Shown one piece after another: positions 26,534 to 33,329 of a stretch of DNA of 64,000 nucleotides. Each line of letters opens with the position of its first letter. Position 1 is the first letter of the stretch. Below the pieces are notes generated by a model. It was not told the DNA's origin, did not search any database, and saw only the letters and a program-made list of their open reading frames with translations. Both the position numbers and the translations under genes were made by a program. The stretch is from JBFXCS01 sp050181915 (GTDB lineage Bacteria > Actinomycetota > Thermoleophilia > Miltoncostaeales > Miltoncostaeaceae), in assembly GCA_050181915.1 (NCBI GenBank), contig JBFXCS010000004.1, positions 124,001 to 188,000 on the forward strand. The letters run 5' to 3'.

Positions 26534-27227
26534 GCACGAGGATCGGGCTCCGGCCCCCGAGCCGTGGTCCCCCGAGGACGAGGCCCGCCGACCGTGGTCC
26601 CCCGAGGACGAGGCCGAGGCCCGTCTCCTGATCTTCAACGACGACGACCCGGAGGCGTTCGAGCGGTCTGGCCGCGCCGACGCCGAGCGCCTCGGGCGCT
26701 TCTTCGGTCCCGGCGACGCGGTGCTGGACCTGGGCTGCGGCATCGGCCGGGTGGCGCGCTACGTCGCGCCGGAGGCGCGCGAGCTGTGGGCGGTGGACGT
26801 ATCGCCCACCATGCTCGACTACATCACGCGCCGCCTCGCCGACCGGCCGAATCTGCGCACCGTCCGCTGCGAGGGGACCCGCGCGCCGGGCGTGCCCGAC
26901 GGCGCGATCGACTTCGCCTACTCGCTGCTGGTCCTCCAGCACATGCCGCGCGAGGACGCCTTCGCCCTCCTGGTCGATCTGCGGCGGATGGTCCGCGACG
27001 GGGGGCGGGTCTTCCTGACCTTCCCGAACCTGCTCTCGGACGAGTATCTGGAGGGCTTTCTCCAGTACGTCCGCGCGGGTGAGGTGGCGAACCCGGTGCG
27101 CGCGCGGGTGTACACGCCCCAGGAGGTGGAGCGCCTGCTTCCCGCCGCGGGCTTCGAGGTCGAGGATCTCGACCCCACGGTCGAGATCGACGTGCTCGCC
27201 CGCGCGAGCGGCGCCCCGCTGCTCTAG
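26526..27227 (+). CDS. Class I SAM-dependent methyltransferase with duplicated N-terminal peptide
   Basis: 233 aa. Motif I VLDLGCGIG (about 66-74), 'VDVSPTMLDYI', 'YSLLVLQHMPREDA' and 'RDGGRVFLTFPN'. The acidic N-terminus contains PWSPEDEA twice, encoded by a 24-bp perfect direct repeat with 30-bp period (26562-26585 and 26592-26615). Start GTG 26526 inside the end of the previous gene. Converges with a GT4 gene, overlapping by 4 bp. Probably methylates a sugar of the same glycan. Confidence 0.82.
   Translation: MSEHEDRAPAPEPWSPEDEARRPWSPEDEAEARLLIFNDDDPEAFERSGRADAERLGRFFGPGDAVLDLGCGIGRVARYVAPEARELWAVDVSPTMLDYITRRLADRPNLRTVRCEGTRAPGVPDGAIDFAYSLLVLQHMPREDAFALLVDLRRMVRDGGRVFLTFPNLLSDEYLEGFLQYVRAGEVANPVRARVYTPQEVERLLPAAGFEVEDLDPTVEIDVLARASGAPLL
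26562..26615 (+). repeat. 24-bp tandem duplication inside methyltransferase gene
   Basis: Two perfect 24-bp copies (26562-26585 and 26592-26615) separated by 6 bp, in frame. It lengthens a disordered acidic tail by 10 residues and looks recent because even synonymous sites are identical. Confidence 0.85.
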
Positions 27228-28345
27228 GTCGCCGGCGGGCGACCCCGCCGCGAGAGCACGCTCCGGCACAGCGACAGATAGGCGTCGGCGCACGCGTCCC
27301 ACGAGTAGTGCGCGCGCGCGCGGGCCGCGGCGCGGCGGCCCAGCTCGGCGCGTCGCCCCGGGTCGCGCATGAGCGCGTCCAGCTCGCCCGCCAGGGCCGC
27401 CGCGCCGCCCTCCAGCGCGAAGGTGGCCGCCGCGTCGCCGACCACCTCCCTGTTCGGGGCGTGGTCGCTCACGAGCAGCGCCGCCCCGGCCGCCAGCCCC
27501 TCGACGATCACGGGGTGGGTGCCGCCCACCTCGGTCGGCGCGCACATCACGGCGCATCCGCGCACGAGCTCGGCGTAGCCGTCGCCGAACACGTAGCCGG
27601 GAAAGCGGACGCCGGGTCCGGCGCTCGCCTTCAGCGAGGCGATGTAGTCGGCCGCGTAGGGAGCGTCGCCGACCACCACGAGCGGCCAGTCGGGCGCCAG
27701 CAGGCGGTGCGCCTCGACCAGCAGGTGGGCGTTGTTCTCGGGCACCAGCCTGCCGACGAACAGCACGAACCGGCCGGGTTCGACGCCGAGCTTCCTGCAC
27801 CAGCCGGCATCGCCGGGATCGGCGACCTCCGCCCCGTAGGGGATCGCGAGGATGCGCCGCCCGAAGCGGCGCTCGTACGCGTCGGCGACGGCCTCGGAGT
27901 CGGTCACGGCGAGGGTCGCGGCCCCCGGGGCGATGCGCTCCGCGAAGCGCAGATAGGCCTGCGCCGGCCCCGACCACTTGGCGCGCTCCGAGTCGAGCCC
28001 GTCGATCTGCAGGATCGAGGGGATGCCGGCGAGGCGCGCGAGCGGCACCACGGGGGCGTTGCCGGCGATGAAGTAGATCGCCACGTCCGGTCGCAGCCTC
28101 GTCGCGAGATGGGCCGTGCTCACCAGCGTGTGGGCGAGCGTGTCGAGGTGCTTCGAGCGGATCGTCGGCAGGTGCACCAGCCGGGCGCCGGCGTGGCTGT
28201 CGCGCCGCTCGGTCATGTGGGGCCGGCAGTAGACGGTCACCTCGTGGCCGCGCGCGGTGAAGCGCTCGGACAGTCGCTCGACCGCGGTCTCGAAGCCGCT
28301 GTAGGCGGCCGGGATGCCGCGCGTGCCGACGAGCGCGAGCCTCAT
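27224..28345 (-). CDS. GT4 glycosyltransferase with DUF1972-like N-terminus
   Basis: 373 aa. The start 'LVGTRGIPAAYSGFETAVERL' (in parts: GTRGIPA, YSGFET) is the DUF1972 signature of rhamnosyl- or galactosyl-type transferases. Donor domain 'VLFVGRLVPENNAHLL' and 'APTEVGGTHPVIVEGLAAG', where the E-x7-E site is partly changed ('EVGGTHPVIVE'). ATG 28345 overlaps the upstream stop. Last gene of a three-GT4 operon (30506 to 27224). In known clusters this type adds a sugar to an early lipid-linked intermediate. Confidence 0.87.
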   Translation of the reverse strand: MRLALVGTRGIPAAYSGFETAVERLSERFTARGHEVTVYCRPHMTERRDSHAGARLVHLPTIRSKHLDTLAHTLVSTAHLATRLRPDVAIYFIAGNAPVVPLARLAGIPSILQIDGLDSERAKWSGPAQAYLRFAERIAPGAATLAVTDSEAVADAYERRFGRRILAIPYGAEVADPGDAGWCRKLGVEPGRFVLFVGRLVPENNAHLLVEAHRLLAPDWPLVVVGDAPYAADYIASLKASAGPGVRFPGYVFGDGYAELVRGCAVMCAPTEVGGTHPVIVEGLAAGAALLVSDHAPNREVVGDAAATFALEGGAAALAGELDALMRDPGRRAELGRRAAARARAHYSWDACADAYLSLCRSVLSRRGRPPAT

Positions 28346-29412
28346 GCGATCACCTCGCGCACCGCCGCCCAGGCCGCCCGGCCCATGCTCTCCATCGTGT
28401 AGCGGGCCGCCCGCTCGGGGCCCGCGCCGCGCAGGCGGGCCGCCACCTCGGGCGACAGCGCCGCCCGCAGGCCCTCGGCGATGCCCCGCACCGACGGCCG
28501 CACCAGCAGCGCCGCGTCGCCCGCCACCTCGGGGATGGCGCCGCGATCGGATGCCACGACCGGTGACGCGCAGGCCATCGCCTCCACCACGGGCAGTCCG
28601 AAGCCCTCGTAGAGCGACGGGTAGGCCGTCACCGCGGCCGCCCGGTAGAGGTCCGCCAGGCCGTCGTCGTCCACGTAGCCCAGCCACCGGCCGCCGCTGT
28701 CGGCCGCGATCCGCTCTCCGCCCCGCCCCGGCTTGCCGACCAGGGCGAGGGTCAGGTCCGGATCGTCCAGCGCATCCACCGCGGCGCTCAGCGCGGCGAG
28801 GTTCTTGCGCGGTCCGAGATCGCCGACCGCGAGGCAGTAGCGGTCCAGCCCGAACCGCTCGCGGACGCGCTGGGCGGCGCCCTCGGCCGGTCCGAACACC
28901 GGCGCCGGATAGGGGCTCACGACATGGATCTTGTCGTCGGCGATGCGCAGGGCCGCCGCGATGTCGGCGGCGGCCGTCCGCGACAGCGCGAGCACTCCTT
29001 CCGCCCGCCGCGCCGAGCGCGGCACCAGCCCGCGCAGCACGGCGCGCGCCCTCGGGCCGAGCCATTCGGGATCGGTCATGAAGGTCGCGTCGTGGATCGC
29101 CAGCAGGACGGGGCAGGGACGCCATCCCGGAGACACGTACGTGAATATCGCCGCGCCGGCATCGATGTCCGCCAGGGCCCGCGGGGCGGCGCGGGCGAGG
29201 CGCGGCACGTCGGCGGAGGGCACCCCCACGGTGCGGCCGTAACGGGTGAGGCGCCGGTGCCCGGACGGCGTGGCCACGAGGGCGGCGACCTCGTCGCCGG
29301 GCTCGGCCGTGGCCGACATGGCGGCGAGCAGGGCCTCCGCGTAGCGGGCGTTGCCGGCGTCGCCGGCCGCCGTCTGGCCGACCATGTGGCAGTCGACGGC
29401 GGCCAGGGTCAC
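28342..29412 (-). CDS. GT4-family glycosyltransferase
   Basis: 356 aa, GT-B. N-terminal 'GQTAAGDAGNARYAEALL', donor domain 'LAVGDLGPRKNLAAL' and E-x7-E region 'SLYEGFGLPVVEAMACASP' (in parts: YEGFGLP, VEAMA). It resembles mannosyltransferases of the WbaZ/MtfB style. GTG 29412 overlaps the upstream stop (GTGA), and the downstream gene overlaps by ATGA, so all three GT4 genes are coupled. Sugar unknown. Confidence 0.87.
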   Translation of the reverse strand: MTLAAVDCHMVGQTAAGDAGNARYAEALLAAMSATAEPGDEVAALVATPSGHRRLTRYGRTVGVPSADVPRLARAAPRALADIDAGAAIFTYVSPGWRPCPVLLAIHDATFMTDPEWLGPRARAVLRGLVPRSARRAEGVLALSRTAAADIAAALRIADDKIHVVSPYPAPVFGPAEGAAQRVRERFGLDRYCLAVGDLGPRKNLAALSAAVDALDDPDLTLALVGKPGRGGERIAADSGGRWLGYVDDDGLADLYRAAAVTAYPSLYEGFGLPVVEAMACASPVVASDRGAIPEVAGDAALLVRPSVRGIAEGLRAALSPEVAARLRGAGPERAARYTMESMGRAAWAAVREVIA

Positions 29413-30506
29413 GCGAGGGCGTCACGGTAGGCGGCCGACAGGTCCTGCGCCGTCCGGCGCCACGAGAACCGGGCGGCGCGTCGGCGCCCCTCGCCCGCCA
29501 GCGCGGCCCGCTCGTGCGACGGCATCGCGGCGACGGCCGAGATGGCCCGCGCCCAGGCCGCCGGATCGTCGGGAGGCAGGTAGGTCGCGGCGTCGCCGCC
29601 CACCTCGCGTAGCGCGGGGATGTCCGAGGCCAGAACCGGGATGCCCTTCTCCAGCGCCTCCAGCACCGGCAGCCCGAAGCCCTCCTTGCGGGAGGGGACG
29701 AGCACGGCCGTGGCCCCCGCCCTGACGGCCGCGAGGCGGCCGGGCGACAGCAGCCCCAGCCACTCGACCCGCCCGGCGGCGCCGACCCGGGCGGCGTATC
29801 CGCGCAGACGGGCCGCCCGGCGTCGCGACCACGGACCCGTCATCACGAGGCGGGTGCCGGGCGCGGCCCGCGAGATCGCCTCGATCGCGAGCGGCGCGTT
29901 CTTATGCGGCTCGATCGCTCCGGTGTAGAGCACGTAGCCCGGCGGTATGGGAGGCCCCTCGGCGTGGGCGGCCGGCGGCGCCGCCCACGGGATGATCCGG
30001 ATGCGCGCCGCATCGACGCCGGCGATGCGCATGACATCGTCGGCCGTCTCCCGGGACGGCACCATCACCAGCAGCGCCTCCTTCAGGCGCGCGAGGAAGC
30101 GGCGGTACGCGGCCGCCTCGGGCGCCCGTCCGGCGCCCGCCAGGTAGTCGTCGCGGTACACGGCCGGGATCAGGTCGTGGCACGTCACGACGGTGCGCCC
30201 CGCCGGCACCAGCGCCGGTTGCACGGCGTGGACGATGCCGTCGCCCGCCAGCCGCCTCACGATGCGGTCGCCGCGAAGCGCAGGCCACGGATCGGGTAGG
30301 CGCGGCGCGTTCCAGCGGGGCCACGAGACGGCGCGCACGGTGAACCCGCCGGGCACCTCCTGGCCGCTCCTCACCAGCAGCACGGGCCGCTCGCGTGCGG
30401 GGATCTCGGCGAACCCCGCGAGGATGCCCCGCACCGCCGCGCCGATGCCCCGGGCGGAATGACCGTCCGCCAGAGGGGTCGCGTCGAGCAGGACGGGGAC
30501 GGTCAT
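29409..30506 (-). CDS. GT4-family glycosyltransferase
   Basis: 365 aa, GT-B. 'LLDATPLADGHSARGIG' near the start, 'VVTCHDLIPAVY', 'VLYTGAIEPHKN' and 'SRKEGFGLPVLEALEKG' with E-x7-E. The HDLIP and TGAIEPHKN motifs are those of the mannosyltransferase group that extends polysaccharide chains. ATG 30506 follows a TAGGCT box by 10 nt, so this is the first gene of the operon. It probably works in series with the next two enzymes. Confidence 0.87.
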   Translation of the reverse strand: MTVPVLLDATPLADGHSARGIGAAVRGILAGFAEIPARERPVLLVRSGQEVPGGFTVRAVSWPRWNAPRLPDPWPALRGDRIVRRLAGDGIVHAVQPALVPAGRTVVTCHDLIPAVYRDDYLAGAGRAPEAAAYRRFLARLKEALLVMVPSRETADDVMRIAGVDAARIRIIPWAAPPAAHAEGPPIPPGYVLYTGAIEPHKNAPLAIEAISRAAPGTRLVMTGPWSRRRAARLRGYAARVGAAGRVEWLGLLSPGRLAAVRAGATAVLVPSRKEGFGLPVLEALEKGIPVLASDIPALREVGGDAATYLPPDDPAAWARAISAVAAMPSHERAALAGEGRRRAARFSWRRTAQDLSAAYRDALA

Positions 30507-30522
30507 CGGCTGTGGCAGCCTA
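30507..30522 (-). promoter_or_regulatory. -10 box (TAGGCT) before ATG 30506
   Basis: TAGGCT on the minus strand (30522-30517), 10-nt spacer to ATG 30506, no Shine-Dalgarno. Promoter of the three-GT4 operon. Confidence 0.45.
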
Positions 30523-30544
30523 ACGCGACCGCCGCGGAGGGCGC

Positions 30545-31489
30545 TCAGGCCGCGGCGTTCTGCCAGGTGTCGCGGACGGCCGCGAGGGTGAGGCCGAGGC
30601 CCACCTCCAGCTCGACCGTCGGCTGCCAGTCCAGCAGGCGCTGAGCGGCCGTGATGTCGGGGCGGCGCACCGTGGGGTCGTCCTGCGGCAACGCCTCGTA
30701 CACGATGTCGGACTGGCTGCCGGTGAGGCGCAGCACCAGCTCGGCGAGCTCCAGGATCGTGAACTCGTCCGGGTTCCCGATGTTGACCGGCTCGTGGTAG
30801 TCGCTCGCGATCAGACGCACGATGCCCTCGATCAGGTCCGAGACGTAGCAGAACGAGCGGGTCTGCTGGCCCTCGCCGAACACGGTGATCGGCTTGTCGG
30901 CGAGCGCCTGGCGGACGAAGGTGGGGATCGCGCGGCCGTCGTGGGGGCGCATGCGCGGCCCGTAGGTGTTGAAGATCCGGACGATGTGCGTGTCGACGCC
31001 CTGCTGGCGGTGATACGCCATCGTGAGCGCCTCGGCGTAGCGCTTGGCCTCGTCGTACACGCCGCGGGGACCGATCGGGTTCACGTGGCCCCAGTAGCCC
31101 TCCGACTGGGGATGCTCCTTGGGGTCGCCGTAGACCTCGCTGGTGGACGCCAGCAGGAAGCGGGCGCGGTGGCGCTTCGCCAGCCCCAGGGCGTTGTGGG
31201 TTCCGTACGAGCCCACCTTGAGGGTGTGGAGCGGGAGCCTCAGGTAGTCGATGGGGCTTGCCGGGGACGCCAGGTGGAAGACCTGGTGCACCTCGCCCGG
31301 AACGTCGAGGTGCTGAGTCATGTCGTGCTGGATGAACTCGAACCCGGGGTCGCGGATGTGCTCGATGTTCTCCAGGGTGCCGGTGTCGAGGTTGTCGACG
31401 CACAGCACGCGGTGACCGTCGGCGAGCAGGCGATCACACAGATGTGAGCCCAGGAAGCCCGCTCCGCCCGTGACGAGAGAGGTGATCAC
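30545..31489 (-). CDS. UDP-glucuronate decarboxylase (UDP-xylose synthase)
   Basis: 314-aa extended SDR. NAD loop TGGAGFLGSH (7-16), 'FHLASPASPIDY' (71-82, diagnostic for UXS), 'STSEVYGDP' and Y145-x3-K149 in 'GVYDEAKR', then 'RIFNTYGPRM' and 'FCYVSDL'. It makes UDP-xylose from UDP-glucuronate in the cytoplasm and so supplies pentose to the neighbouring transferases. GTG 31489 is preceded by TAGGCT with 6 nt between, so it is probably transcribed leaderless. 38 nt separate it from the GT4 operon, which has its own box. Confidence 0.93.
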   Translation of the reverse strand: MITSLVTGGAGFLGSHLCDRLLADGHRVLCVDNLDTGTLENIEHIRDPGFEFIQHDMTQHLDVPGEVHQVFHLASPASPIDYLRLPLHTLKVGSYGTHNALGLAKRHRARFLLASTSEVYGDPKEHPQSEGYWGHVNPIGPRGVYDEAKRYAEALTMAYHRQQGVDTHIVRIFNTYGPRMRPHDGRAIPTFVRQALADKPITVFGEGQQTRSFCYVSDLIEGIVRLIASDYHEPVNIGNPDEFTILELAELVLRLTGSQSDIVYEALPQDDPTVRRPDITAAQRLLDWQPTVELEVGLGLTLAAVRDTWQNAAA

Positions 31490-31501
31490 GCGGTCAGCCT
31501 A
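31490..31501 (-). promoter_or_regulatory. Leaderless-type -10 box (TAGGCT) before GTG 31489
   Basis: TAGGCT on the minus strand (31501-31496), 6-nt spacer, GTG 31489. Clean instance of the window-wide pattern. Confidence 0.55.
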
Positions 31502-31532
31502 ACCCATGCCCCCCACGGCGCCGGCATCGCGG

Positions 31533-31554
31533 TGTCCGTGACCACCACGGAGAC
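31533..31554 (-). terminator. Possible hairpin at the end of the secreted-peptidase gene
   Basis: TCCGTG (31535-31540), 5-nt loop, CACGGA (31546-31551), extended by two pairs after a mismatch. It lies at the stop codon (31559) of the minus-strand operon. The stem is short and no U-run follows, so this is a weak terminator candidate. Confidence 0.3.
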
Positions 31555-31558
31555 GCGG

Positions 31559-33316
31559 TCACCGCGTTACGACGACGCCGGGCGCCTCCGCCCGGAGAGC
31601 GGCCGCGTCGCGGCCGGTCGCCTGGGCCAGCAGCGCCCAGCGGTTCGCACCCCAGCGGTCGGCCACCGCGATCCGCCAGCGCCGCGCCGTCGCCGAGCCC
31701 GCCGGCCGCCCGGTGACGGCGGCGGAGAGGCCGCGCGCCCACGCGCGCTCGGCGGGATAGGCGGGCCGGTAGCGGCGCACCCCCGCCAGCACCGGCGCCC
31801 TGAGGCGCGCCGGCAGCCCGAGCGAGCGGACGTAGGCGGGCAGCAGGTCGACCGTCGCCGCCTCGGTGAAGCCCTCCTCGAAGGCGCGCCCGGAGCGGGT
31901 CGTGGTGACGTCGGTGCGCGCCGCCGGTCCCGTGGCGTGGATGCTCTCGTGCAGCAGCACCGCCAGGCCCAGCGCCATGCGGTCGATGTCGGCCCGCGAC
32001 GGTGGACGGGTCCGCGCGCCGATCAGGGTCGCGCGGCGCCACCGGCCCAGCGCCTCCAGGCCCCGCGCCGCCGCCGGCCCCAGCAGGATCTGGCCGCGCA
32101 TCGTGGCGAAGCCCTGGAAGCGTCCGGCGTAGGGCGTGCCGAGCAGTCTCTTCCAGCTCGCCGACGAGCGGGCGACGCGCACCCGCGCCGTGAGCTGCAG
32201 CCGGGCGCGCGAGCGATGGAAGGCCTGGGTGCGGCCGTACGCCCAGCCGATCAGCGGCCCCGCGCCCTCGCCCGGCCGGCGCGTGGCGGCGGGCTTCGGC
32301 GCGGGATCGACCTTGAGGTCGGCCTCCTCCGCCGCGGTGGGCACGTGCACGGCCACCGGGGCGCTCACCCCGACGTTGCCGACCGCGTCGCTCACGCGCA
32401 CCTCGACGCGGTAGTCGCCCGGCTCGGGGAGGGCCACGAGCACGCGGCCGGCGCGCGCCGCCGGCCGGCCCCAGTCGATGCCCGGAGCCCCCACCGGGCC
32501 GGCCGTGGCCGGCTCCGGCCCGAAGCCCACGCCGCCGTCGGGATCGACCGCCGAGTAGGTGATCTCGGCGAGGCGGGTGGCGGCGCGAGGAGCCGTGGTC
32601 ACCCGCGCGTCAGTCACCACCGGGGCCGTTCCGTCGGAGAGCGTCGTGCCCAGGACGACGGCCGACTCGTTGCCCGCCCGGTCCCGGGCGCGCACCCGCA
32701 CCAGGTGCCGTCCGTCGGGGAGGCCCGCCAGGCGCGTCGTCGCCACCTTCGGCCCGTCGCCCGGGTCCGGCTGCTGCCCGAAGGGCAGCCACGCGCCGGT
32801 CGCGCCGCCGCCGGCGTCCGTGTTGACCTCCGCCACGACCGGTCGCGACGGATCGGTGCCCGACAGGGGGTCCTCGACGTACCACCGCGCCCGGATCTCG
32901 CCGCCCTGCGGCGTGAGCTCGAGCGGCGTCACCCCCGGTCCGGTGCGATCGAGCTGGAGGGTCCCGAGCTCATATGGCGAGTTCGGCACATCCTCAATTC
33001 GCACACGGACGTCGTAACGACCTTCTAGATCGGTGACATCCATGGCTGTGAGGCCATTTACGCCGTCGGTTAAGGGCGCCGGTTGGGATGCAAGGAGTGT
33101 CCAAGGGCCTACTCCTCCCGCAGGCCTCGTCTCAACGAAAGCTGGTCCCAAAGACATGCCGTCAAAATTGCTTTGAAGCCAGAGTGCCCCCGCCGTCTGG
33201 GTCTTGGCCCAGGTTCCGGGCAAGACCGTGCCTTGGCTCAAGACGGGTTCGGCCACCGCAGCAGCAGGCCAAATTGCGAGGGCGACGAGTGCGCCCGTAC
33301 AGAAGACGCGTCTCAT
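31559..33316 (-). CDS. Secreted protein with Ig-like modules and HExxH metallopeptidase motif
   Basis: 585 aa. Signal peptide (1-22, cleavage after AVA). Residues about 120-325 hold Ig-like modules with 'LDRTGPGV', 'VNTDAGGG...W' and 'LPDGRHLVRVRARDRAGN', matching modules of the protein encoded upstream. Residues 370-585 carry 'LLHESIH' (HESIH at 456-460) followed about 20 residues later by 'FEEGFTEAAT' (E480, E481, E485), the HExxH...E arrangement of gluzincin zinc peptidases. It is probably an extracytoplasmic protease acting at the cell surface. Codons for residues 1-120 are far less G+C-rich than the rest, suggesting a mosaic origin. 13 nt downstream of the upstream gene. Confidence 0.8.
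   Translation of the reverse strand: MRRVFCTGALVALAIWPAAAVAEPVLSQGTVLPGTWAKTQTAGALWLQSNFDGMSLGPAFVETRPAGGVGPWTLLASQPAPLTDGVNGLTAMDVTDLEGRYDVRVRIEDVPNSPYELGTLQLDRTGPGVTPLELTPQGGEIRARWYVEDPLSGTDPSRPVVAEVNTDAGGGATGAWLPFGQQPDPGDGPKVATTRLAGLPDGRHLVRVRARDRAGNESAVVLGTTLSDGTAPVVTDARVTTAPRAATRLAEITYSAVDPDGGVGFGPEPATAGPVGAPGIDWGRPAARAGRVLVALPEPGDYRVEVRVSDAVGNVGVSAPVAVHVPTAAEEADLKVDPAPKPAATRRPGEGAGPLIGWAYGRTQAFHRSRARLQLTARVRVARSSASWKRLLGTPYAGRFQGFATMRGQILLGPAAARGLEALGRWRRATLIGARTRPPSRADIDRMALGLAVLLHESIHATGPAARTDVTTTRSGRAFEEGFTEAATVDLLPAYVRSLGLPARLRAPVLAGVRRYRPAYPAERAWARGLSAAVTGRPAGSATARRWRIAVADRWGANRWALLAQATGRDAAALRAEAPGVVVTR
32965..33316. other. Low-G+C patch covering the 5' end of the secreted-peptidase gene
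   Basis: By hand count, 33001-33060 is 32/60 G+C and 33121-33180 is 31/60, against 50/60 at 32401-32460 in the same gene. The patch covers the signal peptide and the first ~115 codons, and uses codons rare elsewhere here (AAA, AAT, TTG, TTT). It ends abruptly at the upstream gene's stop (33330). Confidence 0.7.
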
Positions 33317-33329
33317 GATCTGAGCGTGA

